The notes under the pieces: model-generated
Databases searched by the model: none
Told to the model about the DNA's origin: nothing
What the model saw: only the letters and a program-made list of their open reading frames with translations
Part shown: positions 44,369-57,900 of the stretch, one piece after another
Layout of the letters: every line of letters begins with the position of its first letter
Position numbering within the stretch: the first letter of the stretch is position 1
Assembly (NCBI GenBank): GCA_032358165.1
Contig: JAALGY010000010.1
Span: forward strand, 1,178,001 to 1,242,000
Reading direction: 5' to 3'
DNA: 64,000 nucleotides
Origin: Diplosphaera chodatii
Lineage: Eukaryota; Chlorophyta; Trebouxiophyceae; Prasiolales; Stichococcaceae
Program-made: the position numbers and the translations under genes

Positions 44369-47300
44369 TTAATCGTCATCACCATCATCATCATCATGTC
44401 GGTCGGACAGATGCCCCGTGATGAGGGTGCGGCCAACCGAGCTGAATGCGGCCCGGAGCCCACCAAGCCATGCCTGCACTGCCATGTCCCGCTGCCGACG
44501 CTGCTCACAAAGGACGTCAGTGAAGTCATTGCCACCCTCACAATCATCAATGTCACGTGATAAGACGTCGTCGGCGATCGGCCGATGAATGTTCAGCTCC
44601 ACCAGTGCCGGCAGCGCCAACAGCTGCTGCAGGCCGCCGCTGCTCACCTGCGTGCATGCAATCGACTGCATGCAGTGTGCTGGCGATACACACCGCATGT
44701 ACACAGCAGCTCCTGCACGCTGCTGGCGGCTGTGTGCTCACCTGCTGCACATCATGCAGGTCCAACCGCTCCAGGTGCACCAGCTGCTCGGCTGCCGTCA
44801 CCAGGCAAGCCACATCACTACCTGCGCAGGCCAGTGTACTGCTGTCAAGGGAGTGCAGGCACTGCGAGCACATCACGTTAGACATCCGTGTCCTGCTGCA
44901 GGGGTTTGTGAAAATGATGCTTCGTGGTGCCTTCCTGCATTGCGCCATACTGCACAGCCTACGCTCCGCACCTGTAAACGGCGCCTGCCTGCCACGCTGG
45001 AGGTTGAGAAACCGCAGCGGCGCCCTCAGCAGCGGCAGCGACGCCAAGAACTCTGACATGCATGCGCCAAGACCCGCGTCCCTTCCGATGGGCCCCTGCA
45101 GGCAGCATGCACATGCTGCATGTCATCCGCTCTAGTGAACCTGCTTCCTCCACTGGCTGTCAACCTTGACTGGCGACTGACCAAGCGCATAAAACTTGAC
45201 ACAGGTGGTGGAAGGAGAGGAAGGAGAACAGCCGGCAACGAGTGGAAGTTGCTGTGCAGGGTGCTGCTAGCATGCCTCAAAGGGTCTAGGTAAGGTAGCA
45301 GTTACCTTACCATAGCGAGCTTCGCGTATGGTCACATCATGCTGCAATCGTAGCATCTGCAAATTGGGCGGCAGATGTGCCGCCAGCAAATGCGGCAGCC
45401 CCTCGCACAGGCTGCACTCGATCACATCCAGCACAGCTAGATCCTGCAGAAACCATATATGATTTTGGCAAGCATACATGCTAGTACTCCTGTGGTGTTG
45501 CAGCATACTCCACCACGACTCTGTTTTCAGGCAGCATTGAACACAGCTGGGAGGCCATACATCTCGTCCCTCGTCTCACAGCATACCGTCAGGGGCTGCA
45601 CTGCTGGCAGAAAGCAGCCGCTCAGGCTTGGCAGCTGCGCTAGTCTTAACACCTTCAAGAGGGGGCAGCAGCTTGGCAACACCTCAAGACCGGAGCCAGT
45701 GAGTGTTCTGCTGTTCGATATGTCGAGCTCCTGGCAGCAGATCACATGGGTTGTCAGCCCTGGAAAAACCTTGGTTGTCAGGTTGCACATGTACTGGCCT
45801 GCACATCCGACAGCAGGCACAGGCAGAGCCGTGTATGAACGTGAAGTAAGGTGTGACAGACCACGTCCACCTGCAGGCAGGGCATGCAGTGTAGGGCAGG
45901 CGCCAAAGCCTCATCCCCGTTCTTATCGGGCCGCAACTCCAGCCGCCTGCATTTATCAGACGGTGTGTGCAGCGCGAGTGGCAGCCCTGCCACACATAGC
46001 TGCATGTTCCACAGGAGGAGCTTAAACTAACACCAGCAGTGCGAGTGACGCTTCGATTGCAGCATACAAGTCAAACCAGCAGCACCTGAGTGGCAAGCGT
46101 AGTGTGCGCAACTCCTCCCATTGTCTCCGTCCAGCGCTGTGCGCTGCCGCGTGTTCTTGCTGCTGCCAGTGATTCAGGCCAATCTGAACACGCAAGCAGG
46201 TGTGATCATTCATCACTATTAGAAGCTTGCATAGGCAAGTGCTAGATGCAAAAGCAGAAGAAAGTGGGTGGGGATAGTGGCTGTGACACAGCGCATGTTG
46301 TGAGGCACCCCACCAGGCAGAGACTTGTGAGGGCGGTGAGCGGTTGTAGCGTCGCCACAAGGTCAGCAGTCAAGCCAGAACGCACAGCAAGTTGCCGCAG
46401 ATTTGCCATCGTATGCAGGCAGGCCTGCACACTGTCATCCGAAGCCTGCACAGCAGTGGAGTAGCACAACTACAACATGTGGCCACGATATGCAGCCGTT
46501 CACCAGGGTGATGAGCCTTGCAAACATGCTTAGATATCTGCAGCTTCTAAAGACGATCTGACCCCACAGCCAAAGCAGACTGCTGAGCGCTGGTGGTTGG
46601 ACACTCCTGGTTGTATGTATGTCAAGCGATGCAGGAATCATGACTACATCAGCAACAGCAGCGTCGGGGATGCTCACCTGCCCAGGTGCCGGCAGCGTCA
46701 GCGCCGTCAAGTGGCGCATCTGCTGGACCGCGGAGCAATCGCTGCGTGTTAGCGGCTTCAGAAACGATGCGTCGAAATGCTGCAAAGCTGTTAGGCCACT
46801 CAGTTGCTCGACAGTCGGTCTGTGCTCCCGGCGCCCGACGTCAAGCAGGCGGTTAGACCCCAGGATCAGGCGTGTCAGCTGTGTCTCACGGCCCAGGAAC
46901 CCGTACATATCACCGTCGTCCTCGACGTCATGGTCATCCTGCTGATGTAGCTGCACGAGCAGCCAAGGCAACGAGCATGAGCAGGAAGCTCGCGGCTTCT
47001 GGCATGTTTGCACCGTGCTTCAAGGAGGGAACAGCCAGAAAACCCTTCACAGTGCCTGGCTGAACAGCTGCCAGTTCCGCAATCCGACAATCGCAGGGCG
47101 CTCAGAAATGTCTTCCATCTTACCGGCTTGACCGCATCAAACATTCCGAAGCTAACGGCCTTCATGCGCCCGCACAAGACACCATCCACGATCCTGTCAG
47201 CGCCCGAAGGCCGCGGCTGCAGGATGTCCGCCGCTGCCAGATCATACCGTAGTACCCCGCCGATCCTGACTACAAAGCGCCAGTCGTCACCTGCAAGTCC

Positions 47301-49116
47301 AGTGATACAGGCTGCGGCCACGCAGACGGATCGCACAAGCAGCTGTGCACAATGCAGCGTTGCCACTACGAAGCCGACACCATCCGATGCCGTCAAGGCT
47401 GAAGGGCAGGAACTGCGTCGCCCTGATTTGTACGCCTTACAACTGCGAACTGGAGAGGCCTGCGCTTGCCAACAGTACACAGGCAGCAGCACAAGCACAG
47501 GCTGCATCACCTTGAGGAGCATCCTCGGAGGCGGTCTGTGCGGCCAGCACGGCCAGCGGCCATAGTGCCGTATGAAAACACCTCCAGCTGTCGGAGCTAC
47601 CGAAGTACAGTTGCCTCAGCCGCGGCAGCTTGGCTGGCAGCAGAAGTGGGAGGAATGGCGGGCCAAGCTCCCATGGTGGCCACATGGCCCGATCGTGACA
47701 CAGGGACAGTGATACTACATGCTGCGGATCACCAAGACAACATGGTGAGGTCCGGTGGCAGCCGCTTGCTGCTCTGCACAGCCACTACTGCAACACAGTA
47801 CTAGAGAAACATGAACCAACCTGCAGTGGCAGTGCACGTATGAGGGCCATAATGCGATTGTTTCTGTCTGTGGCAGTGATTGACACCATCACGTCCAGCG
47901 CCTACAGACCAACAGCTGGTTCAGCTGGTAGGCTCCTGAGATGTTCCTGAGCCTGCAGGACCCAAGGATGAGCATGCAAACATCCAGTTGGACACCACCG
48001 GAGCAGGGAGCCTCGTGGCAGCACCTGCAGCCGTGGCGGCATCTGCATGCGCTGCACGGTGTTGGCAGCGCTGTCGCACATCTGCAACCGCAGCTGTGTC
48101 AGCGCTGTCGCCACCGTGAGGTCCAGCGGGGCTGCTGCCTCCGCATGTATGTACCCTCGGCGGCAGCAATGGCGAGGGCAGCACCGTAGGTCCAGGCTGC
48201 GCAGGCGCGGCAGCTGCACTGCCAGGTGTGCAATTGCTTGCGCATCATCGCATGGCAGCCGGAGCACCTCCAACTGCTGCAGGGCTGTTAGCTGTTGCAG
48301 TCCTGCACGGCGCAACCGTCTCACATCATCGTTTGGGCGGGCAGAACAACAAGCTGACCCTGAGTTGTTGATAACGTTTGGAACATCGTATGACTGAGTT
48401 TCAGGGCACCTGCTGCTGGAAGGGATTCGCAGCCTGATGCGTCAAGTGCCACCAGATGGGTGAGGGCGGCAAGTGCCATGGCTGGCAGCTCTGTGGTGTT
48501 AGCCATCTGCAATCGCTGGTCCAACCTTACAACGCCGTACTCACAGCTGGTGAATGTGAGAGCAGTCAGCTGCTGCAGGGTACTGAGCGGCTGCATGGCC
48601 CCGGCCACAGGCGCCAGCCTGTGGGAACAAAGGCGACAGGTCAATGACAAGCTGTGACAGCAGATACTATATTATTATTTGGTAAACAACTGGCAGCTGA
48701 GAGTACTCACGGCAGCGTGAGTCGCCGCAGATGCTGCAACTGCTTGAGCTCCCGCCACGGGATCGCATTGGACGTGCACTCGGCCAATGTTACATCTTGC
48801 AATCCTGCATGCAATCAGTTGTCTGAGGTGCTGTCATCGCATTCAAGACGTTCTTGCAAGCACGCCTGTATTGCAGGAGAGACGGTATGATACCCGTGAG
48901 GTGCTGCAGCAGCGGTGCGATTTGCTGGCTGCGTCCCAATTGACGCATGTTGACAATAGTGACTGCCGACAGCACGGCGAGCCGCAATTGACGACATGTT
49001 GCGCTCAGTGACGCCCCAGCTACAGCCTGATCTGGGCAGGTGGCTGCCAAGACTGCACTGATCACGCCGGTCGGCATGTCTGTCAGGCCAACATGGGAGC
49101 GCCTCGTCACCACCAT
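44369..49116 (-). CDS. F-box/LRR protein, array copy G6
   Basis: All sixteen exons are recognisable and no lesion was found in what I read. The first exon is 49116-48894 (F-box, LTDMPTGVISAVLAATCP), with donor ACGG/GTATCA. Later landmarks are exon 3 (MQPLSTLQQLTALTFTSCEY), exon 4 (about 48310-48035; LQQLEVLRLPCDDAQAIAHL), exon 5 (LDVMVSITATDRNNRIMAL), exon 7 (WRFVVRIGGVLRYDLAAADI), exon 8 (about 46965-46680; ETQLTRLILGSNRLLDVGRR), exon 10 (QWEELRTLRLPLR), exon 12 (LTGSGLEVLPSCCPLLKVLR), exon 13 ending at AAG/GTAACT, exon 14 (FLASLPLLRAPLRFLNLQRG), exon 15 and last exon 44647-44369, which ends in an Asp-rich tail (RHDDDDGDDD). Size should be close to the 862 residues of G4. Same inferred SCF receptor role. 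Exact inner borders were not all computed. Confidence 0.75.
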
Positions 49117-49370
49117 GGCTTCCACACGGTTGCAGTAGGTATCAGAAGTGGTAGGCACTACGAGCCAGGACGCAGGTACTTCGCTGTCACTGCTTGAGGG
49201 TGTTGCAATTGTTCATTTACCAGTGCAAGGAGCACAGCAACCTGTGTGCAACACAGCAACACATCCTCAGACCGCGAAGCCTGGATTGCTGGACGGTCGG
49301 GTGGGCTGCGAAGTTGCAGTGTACACCTATCTTGCTGTAGCGCATGGTTTGGCTGTGTGTTGTGTGGGAT

Positions 49371-49389
49371 TTGACCCCCAAAGGGGTGG
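49371..49389. repeat. 19-bp string shared with 5195-5213
   Basis: TTGACCCCCAAAGGGGTGG is identical at both places, 44 kb apart. It includes a CCCC-AAA-GGGG foldback. The flanks do not match, so the extent of any element is unclear. Confidence 0.5.
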
Positions 49390-49523
49390 TTTGGCTCACC
49401 TGCAGATCTGCTGACTTCTTGGATCGATCGAGGATCATGGCTAAAACCTCTCAACACGAAGGGTGTTGCTGCTTCTCCCCTTTGGCATGGTGGCAGCCGA
49501 CAAGGACTTGCTTGGGGCGTCGT

Positions 49524-49567
49524 TAGGGGTAGTTAAAGAAGTTAAAGAAGTTCTTTAACTACCCCTA
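49524..49567. repeat. perfect 17-bp inverted repeat (hairpin)
   Basis: TAGGGGTAGTTAAAGAA at 49524-49540 is the exact reverse complement of 49551-49567, with a 10-base loop that itself repeats GTTAAAGAAG. It is AT-rich against its background. It could be a foldback transposon remnant or a structured RNA 3' end. Confidence 0.85.
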
Positions 49568-49678
49568 GCGTCGTCTTCCCCACCACTCACATGTGCATCA
49601 TGCGCACGCACACCTTCTTGCAAGGCACTTTGGGTGGTGATGGGGCCCTTGTTATGAGACAGAGCGAGAGTGCGGTTA

Positions 49679-49683
49679 TTACA
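49679..49683 (-). terminator. candidate TGTAA poly(A) signal of G7
   Basis: TGTAA on the minus strand, about 122 bases past the stop of G7. A short match, so only suggestive. Confidence 0.3.
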
Positions 49684-49804
49684 GGCGGCCAAGCTTCTTT
49701 ATCCTCTCCCTCCCCAGGCAACTATGGCAGTGCAGCGGTGCACACTTTGTTTGCAAGTCCGTGCGCATGCATGTCATCAACATCAAATCGCAGCTGCTAC
49801 TTAC

Positions 49805-52800
49805 TCACCAGCACCTGGTTGCCTTTCCAAGGCGGCGGCCGGCTACCCTGAACGATGCTTGGAGCTCACCAACAGCCGTCTCTAAAGCATCATGCCGCTG
49901 CATGCGCTGTTGATGGCGGGCCATCATCTGATTGAAGTTGACGTCCATACTTATGTCTTCAGTGTACGCCCTTGCATTCAGTTCCACCAGCGCTGGCAGC
50001 GCCAGCAGTTGCTGCAGACCGTCGCTGCTCACCTGCTCAAAGTTCATTCCTTCAATCAGCCGGCACGAAAGGCATTTGCTGTCCAACTGTGCAGCAGCCA
50101 GCCAGTGTTTACAACTGTGCATACTAGTACCGACTCTGCGCTTACCTGTGCTTTGTGCAGATCCAGTCGTTCCAGGCATGTCAGCTGTTTGGCTGCCGCA
50201 ACCAAGCTGCCTATGTCGGCATCTGTGCACGGCAACAATCCACGTCATATATAAGCAGATAATGCAACCAGATGCATCGAAGCACTCTGATGTGGACTAT
50301 CGTGGACCAATACATGCAGAAGCAACCGAATCCCCTATGCAGAACCGTATCACACCTGTGATTGGGGTCGACTTGCCGCGCTGGATGCTAAGACACCGCA
50401 GCGGCGCTTGCAGCAATGGCAAGGAACCCAGGAACTTCGTCATGGATGCACCAAAGCCCGCCTGCCTCCCGTTAGCTCCCTGCAAGTGCGGCGCACATGG
50501 CGATTTTCCACAGCTAGCCCTCAGCTCTGTGTTTGCATGGCTGACAGCAACTCATGCGGTGCAGATCGCAGAAGCAACCGTACACAAACACGCTCAAGGA
50601 TTTGTTTGCCCTCTGGACTGACATGCCTTGCATTCTTCTTTGAGACGGCCTCGGTGGGTCAGGTCATACTGGAGCCGCAACATCTGCAAGTTGGGCGGCA
50701 AGAGTGCTGCCAATGCATTCGGCACCCCAGCTGTCAGGCTGCACTCCATGAGTTCAAACGTACACAGATCCTGTGGGCATTGGCACAAACCCTTCAACAA
50801 CCATGTTTTTGCAAGTAGCTGCGTTTGGTTGCTGCAGATCTGTAACTGTGTCGGGCTGCAGCACAGCTTGCCGGTCATGTGTCATGTAACAGCCTACCTT
50901 GAGTTGCTGCAGTGCTGGTAGAAAGCCGCCGCTCAGGTTTGGCAGCTGCTGCAAGCGGAGAACCTTTAGGCCGGGGCAGCAACGGGGCAGCTCTCCAAGG
51001 CTGACGCCCGTCAACAGCTTGTTGCCCAGAATCCGGAGCTCCTGTTGGCAAGCAGTGTCAGCCATAGGACAGCAGCAACCACAGGTGAGACCCTGCCCCT
51101 CTCGTGTGCTGCATGCCTGCTGCTCGGGCGCAGCAGCCGGGCTGAGGTGCACGGGTGGATGCAATGTCTCATACTGGAGCACACCCACCTGCAGGCAGGG
51201 CATGCATCCGAAGGCTGCAGCCAGCGCCTCATCAGACGTCATGTCCGGCGCCAGCTCCAGGTGCCTGCGCAGCCCACAGCCGCCTGGGCAGGCCGACATG
51301 CGCACGCCACACCAGATGGGCCCCGATCTTGACAGCCAGGACAATGGCCCACGAAGCACGAGCGTCAAGCCAAAGCTTGTCTGGAAAAACGGCACCTGAG
51401 GGGCAGCCGCAGCTGCGTCAGGCTGTCCCAGCGACGGGACCGACGCCGCCCCGCCGGGTGGCCGTCGTCTCGTTGCTGCGCAGCATCAGGAGGGCTGTTT
51501 GGACTGAAAGCACATGGGTGGCGTTGTTCAACACTGCCACATTAGCGGCACATGTCATCAGACAAGCAGCCAACGTGTGCATGCCCCAATGTGGGAAGTC
51601 ATGCTGCACGCTGGCCAGAGCTTCAGACACTGTGTCCTCACCAGGTGGAGTTTGGTGAGGGCGGTCAGCGGGCGCAGCGCCGCCAGAGTGTCGGCCGTCA
51701 ACCCCAGCCGCACGGTCAGCTGCCGCAGGCTGGTCAGGGTGCGCAGGCAGCCCTGCACATCGGCCTGCGTGGCCTGCACGAGCGATGACCAGGTTCAGCC
51801 ACTGGACATCACTGACCAGAACGCCCCATCGCAACAGTTGGACCTGGCAGCCTTGTTCGAGCAGTGCATGGGTACAGACAGGGTCCCAGTCCCTGCAGCT
51901 GCTGGTCAGCGGTGGATGCTGCGGCTGACAGCGCGGGTGGCCTGCAGCTGAACCCCCTCTGACATGCAAGCAGCCACAGCAGCCCACCTGCCCGGGCGGC
52001 GGCAGCTCCAGCGTCGTCAGGCGCTGCAGCCGCCCCAGGGTGATGCAGTCGTCCACCGATAGCGGCGCGCACAGGAGGGCGTCCAGATGCCGCAGCTCGG
52101 TCAGGCCCAGCCATATCCACACCGGCGGCCGGTACTGGTGCTGGAGATCCGCCAGGCCGCCGCACCCCAGAACCAGGCGCGTCAAACCGAACTCGTAGGC
52201 CAAGGCCACATCCGCCGTCGACTCGTCATCCGCCAGGGGTCTGGCGTCATCATCGTGCGGCAGCTGCACCACAGGCCAAGGCAACGCCATCAGCAGTGCT
52301 GCGTGCTGTCGCATGGTCGCACTGCCTGTGACAAGTGCACATTGCTGCATAGGCATGACACTGCCGCCAGATGCAGCATGGTGCTCTTTTGACGTTGGCT
52401 GGTGTTTTTCGTAATGTGCACCGTCTCACCATTTCAAAGGGATCATCCTGCTCAAAGCAAGCCGACACCAGGCGCCCCTTCAGCACTCCACTGACAATGC
52501 TGCTGGCGTCTGCCCCGCGGGGCTCCAAGATGTCCTCTGCTGTCAGACTGTAGTCGAGGACTTCCCCAATCGTGACCCGCAAGCGCCAATCGTCATCTGC
52601 GTCATCTGCAAGCCAGTACACAGAGGCTATGTCCTTGACAAGGCCAGCTGGTCAAGCAGCAGCGCATGGCCTGAAGGGCTGGAGGGCTGACGCCTTTCAC
52701 TATTCAGCACGACATGTGTAACCTTCAAAGCACTAGTGGGACTAGTCCGGGATGAAATATGGTATACGCTGCAATTGGGAAGGCTGTCAAGCACAAGGGT

Positions 52801-54436
52801 GGCCGACCAGCAGCACAAGCGGAGGCAGGGGCGGACTCACCAGCATGCTCGGGCGCGCTCTGCGCAGCCAGAACGGCCAGCGGCCACAGCGCCCGATGCA
52901 CGGCGTCCCACGCTTGGTAGCCGCCGAAATGGAGGTGGCGAAACCGCGGCAGCGCCTCGGGTAGGGTCAGTGCCGGCGACAACGGCACAAATCGCCGTCC
53001 AAGGTGCTGTGCAGTGCTCTTCACCGACAGTGACGCCAGGTGCTGCAGCCCATCGCAAACTTCACTGTGATCTGCTGGTTGATACTCAGTGCGAGCGGTT
53101 GAGACGAGCACAACTGCAGTGAGTGAGAACTGACACTATCACACTGCCAACAGCCGACCTGCAGTGGCAAGGCTTCAATGAGCGCAGTGGCCCTGTCCCC
53201 TTCAATCTCCCCTTGGATCCACACTGTGAGGTCCAGTTCCTTCAGAGCAATGGCATAAATTGGACAATGATTGACATGATAAGCTTGAACCTGCCACGTG
53301 TCAGAGCTGCTGGGCTACTCACTCATGGAAAGCATGCATAGCGGCGGCAACGAACAGCCTTGTGTCAGCACCTGCAGCTGGGGCGGCAGTTGCAGGCTCC
53401 GTATGGTGTCGGCGTCGATGTACTTCAAGTCCAGCCGCACATGCGTCAGCGCAGTCGCGGTGGCCAGCGCCGTCAGCCCAGACGGATCTGCTGGCAGCTG
53501 CTCCTCTGGTGAGCGGTACTGCAGGTCCAGGCTGCGCAGGCGTGGCAGCTGCGCCGCCGCGTTCGTGGCTGCTTGCAGATCGTCGCAGGCCACCCGCAGC
53601 ACCTCCAGCTGCTGCAAAGCCGTCAGGTGCTGCAGTCCTGCAGGGTGCACCAGTTGGGAAAACCCTTTGCACACGGCATGGATCACCCAAGAGGACTGGT
53701 TGGGTTCTGGGAACTGCACATCGCATGCAGTCTTCTGTGGAGGCACCTGTGGCGGCAAGCGGCGGGCAGTCTGAGGCGTCAAAGGACACCAGGCCGGTCA
53801 GAGCTGCGACACTCGCAGCTGGAACCTCTGCTGCACTGACGTACTCGCTGGTGGTGAACTGCAGAGCGGTCAGCTGCTGCAGCGTGCTAAGCGGCTGCAT
53901 GGCATCAGCCGCGGGCGCCAGGCTGCAGGAGGCACGTCATGGCCTTGGTCCAGCATGTAGCAGCATGTCACCCATGGCGAGTGTACATACGGCAGAAGCG
54001 ATGATGTGCTGTACTCACGGGAGAGTGAGGTGCCGCAGGTACTGCAGCTGCTTGAGCTTCAGCCATGGGACTGCACCCCGTCCGCAGCCGGCCAGCGATA
54101 CCCGTTGCACACCTACATGCAGCACCAGACAGAGGTTACGTACGTCTGAGGACCCAATTCATTCGAGAATCATGATGGTCGATTTGGTGTGCGCCATGAC
54201 GATGTCTGAGCACCAGTAAGTCGCTGGAGCAATGGTGCGATCTGTTCGCTGCGCCAATACTGTCGTATCTCAGACGTGGTGAGCGACGAGAGCACTGCAC
54301 GCCGCAAAATCCTGCAGGTTGCGCTCAATGCCGCTGCAGCTGCAGCCTGATCTGGGCATGCTGCCACCAAGATAGCAGTGATCACACCAGACGGCATGTC
54401 TGTCAGGCCAGCACGGGGTTGTGTGCGCATTTCCAT
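49805..54436 (-). CDS. F-box/LRR protein, array copy G7
   Basis: No lesion was found in the exons read. The first exon is 54436-54214 (MEMRTQPRAGLTDMPSGVI). The start is taken at the ATG aligned with the MVVTRRSR starts of the other copies; ATGs at 54454 and 54430 are alternatives. Landmarks are exon 3 (MQPLSTLQQLTALQFTTSEY), exon 4 (about 53640-53370; LQQLEVLRVACDDLQAATNA), exon 6 (HLASLSVKSTAQHLG), exon 7 (DDDWRLRVTIGEVLDYSLTA), exon 8 (about 52275-51995; LTELRHLDALLCAPLSVDDC), exon 9 (about 51780-51650), exon 11 (LELAPDMTSDEALAAAFGCM), exon 12 (LLTGVSLGELPRCCPGLKVL), exon 14 (FLGSLPLLQAPLRCLSIQRG), exon 15 and last exon 50032-49805. The middle part is GC-richer than in other copies. Inferred SCF substrate receptor. 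Confidence 0.75.
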
Positions 54437-54930
54437 GTCGTTGCACGTGCTCACAACGGCTTATGGTATATAGGTCGGCAGGTAGCCCAGCACAAACCTG
54501 CTGGGGCCTCCGTCAACTCGAATGTGTTGTGCAGACATCCAGGAAACAGGCATGCTGCCGACCTTCTGCACGACTGATACGCCTGCACTGTTGCAACTCG
54601 GCGATCTGCGTGCATGCGCGTGCATGCGAGCATATCGCTTGTCTACATGTGTAGATTAGCGGACGTGGCATGACAATATCGGTATTGTTGACCCGAGGTT
54701 TTCTGTGGCTGATGATGCCACCGAGTAAGTGCGCGCAGGATGTGCTTGAGCTTTCGTGGATTCTGCCCTATACATGAACAGAAGCTCTGCGCACGGCAGG
54801 ATGCTGCGGCCAGTGCTGGGCAAGCACTCAGGAGGCACACCAAGGTGTCTCCAGCGCACAACCACCGCAGCTAGCAGTGGCTTGACGGATGGTTTGGTGC
54901 ACACACCCACAGCTGCTGGTCATGTGCAGA
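54437..54930. other. spacer G7-G8
   Basis: About 495 bases without a gene. No copy of the conserved upstream element and no repeat were noticed. Confidence 0.45.
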
Positions 54931-57900
54931 TCAAACAAGATCATCATTAGCACGCACACAGCCGTCACCACTTGTAATCAGCCTGCGGCCCTGCTTCTTG
55001 AACGAGGCTTGCAGCCTGCCAAGGTCGTCAATCAAATCTTCGTGCCAGCTGAAAGCAATTTCTTCATAGCAGCCGTCGTCGCCGTCCACATCTAGTAGTG
55101 CATCGGTGGACGTGACGACGTGCAGCTCCGCCAAGGCTGGCAGCGCCAGCAGCCACCGCAGGCCGATGTCCGTCACCTGCATGTAGCGGGCCACAGTGTG
55201 CATGCAGGTTTCACAGCCCGACACGCACGCAGCTCAGCAGCGACATGATGGGCAGCGTAAATCTGGAGCAGTATCTGAGGCTGCTGGGGCTTATGGCCTC
55301 ACGTTCACAGCTCCCAGATGCAGTATCTCGAGCTGCTTCAGCTGCTCTGCTGCCAACGACAACTCCTCCAGATCGTCATCTGTACGTATCATCGGAGTGG
55401 ATTCACACCAATATACTGGAATTTTGGAAGAATGCCCTGCCATCGCCTAGCATGCAGCAGACATGCCTGAACAGGCGCTACTGGCTCAAAGGGGTCCACT
55501 GCACCAGCAGTTCGCTGCGCTGAACCCCACCCGTGAATGGGCTCTTGTTGCCACGCTGGAGCTTAAGGACCCGCAGTGGCGCCCGCAGCGAAGGCAGGGA
55601 CTCGAGAAACACTGTCATGAAGGCGCCAAAACCATCATACCGTCCGGTCTCACACTGCAAACAAAAGGCGCACATTGCACATTCTATGTACCTGACGACA
55701 GAAATACTGTTCAAGGTTGGGTCCCGTCTGCACTGATTCAAGCCATCAAAGGGGTTCGGCTGGGGGCAGTGCACACGTCCTGTCTTTGGCGTCTGAGCAC
55801 ATGCGGCCATCTGCACTCAGGGGGACCTTCATCGGCAGGCGCAGCCAGCGTGCTGCAAGAACGGGTGCAGACATGCCTGGCAGTCGTCGGGGATCTCGAG
55901 ACAAGGCTCCGTGCTGGGCATGTACTCCAGCTGCAGCGTCTGCAGGTTTGGTGGAATGTAGGCTGCAACTGCGCATGGCACATCCTCTGCCAAACCCGAC
56001 CCCACCACCTCGAGGACAGCCAGGTCCTGTGAACATAAATGTAATGTTGACAATCTGCGTGTTGATTCTGACGCGACGTCATACGCCATCGGCCATGATG
56101 CAGTGCTCTACTGCTGCATCCACCTTGACAGCCATGCATGCCCCGCACATCATACCGTAAGGTGATGCAGAGGTGGTAGGAAGCAGCCAGTCAGTGATGG
56201 AATTTCCTGCAGACGCAGGGTCTTGAGGAAGGGGCAGCAGCGCGGCAGCGCCTCAAGACCAAAGCCAACCAAGGCGAAGTTCAGAGTGATGTCCAGTTCC
56301 TGCAAGCAACCAGGGGCATGCGTGCAGATTGTGATGATATTGCTCAAGCTGATGCAGTAGTGCGCAGCTTCCAACTTGCAGCTGGTGCAATGCATGTCAG
56401 TACAGGCAACAGTGCAGCTGCCACGATGCACACCTGCAGGAAGGGCATGTGGCCGAGAAGTGTGGCAAGTGCCTTATCGTCGACGTGGTCAGCCTCCATC
56501 ACCAACCGCCTGCAATGCCCAACATGAGCAGGTATCGTCCCAGGTCGCTCCAATGACATCTCACATGCAGAGCAGAGCATTCGTCGGTGAATCCCATGGC
56601 GACCTGCACGCACACCTCCGCAGGAGACACAGCAAAAACGGTGTGGCAAGAGCACCTGAGTGGCAGTTGAAGTGTCTGCAGGGCAGCCCTGCGACAGGGC
56701 TGGCGTCTTTGGCGACGGCCCATGTCGTTGCCAGCAGCGCTGTCAGTGCCACCCTCACGCTGCATGAAGTCACGACTACAGATCAGATCAGTTGATGCTG
56801 TGCCCTTAAGCTGAGGATTCAGCCTGGTGTGAAGCAGCAGGAGCCGACATGGCCTGTGCACTTCATTGACACAGCCAAGGCAGTATTTACCAGGTGGAGC
56901 CGTGTCAGGGCGTGGAGTGGCTGCAGCACTGCCAGAGTGTCAGCACTCAGTGGCACTTGCGCCTCCAGCTGCCGCAGGTTTGTCAGCGCCGGCAGGCACG
57001 CCTGCACTGCTGCTGGTGAGATCTGCAAACATACATCAGCCGACCGTCAGACCCTTGTGCCAGAAGGCAGCGAGACTCAGGTGGTGGCATGGCAGGCCCT
57101 GAAGTCATTGCCGGAAAGCGGTTACAGCCTGGTGTGCGGTGACTGATCCTCTGCTGGGTTGCTGAACTGCTTGGTGATGCAAGTACAGCACCGCTGCCGA
57201 CGACAGACAGCATGAGCGCCACACCTCCCAGTCACACGGCAGCACCAGCGTCGTCAGGTGATGAAGTCGTTCCAGGCCGCAGCAGGCAACGGCAAAAGAT
57301 AGTGGTGGCCACCACGCCGTGGCGTCAAGATGCCGCAAAGCTGCCAGGTTGCCGAGTTGCTGAAACAACATTGCTTCATCCACCCTTGGCATGTTGCTGG
57401 ATCGTAAGTCCAGACGTGTCAGCTGGGTCTCGTGAGTCAGCAGTCCCTGCAGCATGTCTGCCCCTGGCTCAGCCTTCTGTAGCTGCAGCAGCCAACAGGC
57501 ATGTGTCAGCACAGCTGGCATCTGTGACACGTCTGTGCCATTTACCTCGTGCAAAGTGCATGGACGGCGCATCACATCTTTAGCACAGCCACCTGCTGCT
57601 CTGTGCAAGCAGAGGCTGAGTGCGAATCGAGCTCAGACAGGGCGCTGCAATCGATCTCACCATTCTGAAGGCGTCTTTGTCGGAGAAGGCGTCTTTGTTG
57701 GAGAAGATAGCAGACATCAGGCGCCCACGCATGGTGCTCTGGATGGTGTTGAGGCCAGAGGCTGAAGCTGGTTGCAGGATGTCGTCGGCTGTCAGGCTGT
57801 AGACCAGCCCGCAGACTTCGACTCGCAGGCGCCATGTATCACCTGCACAGCACCACGAAAGCAATTTACCAGAGTCTGTGCCAAATCAGTGCCCTCCGAG

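Larger units (their letters stand above)
49117..49804. other. spacer G6-G7 with hairpin
   Basis: About 690 bases without a gene. It lacks the conserved upstream element seen before G1-G5. It contains the 19-bp string shared with 5195-5213, a 17-bp perfect hairpin at 49524-49567, and a TTACA at 49679-49683 that could be the poly(A) signal of G7. Confidence 0.5.

Noticed and set aside
49158..49457. Minus-strand frame of 99 codons in the G6-G7 spacer
   Set aside because: No similarity to the array exons or any known family, and it contains the repeated 19-mer.
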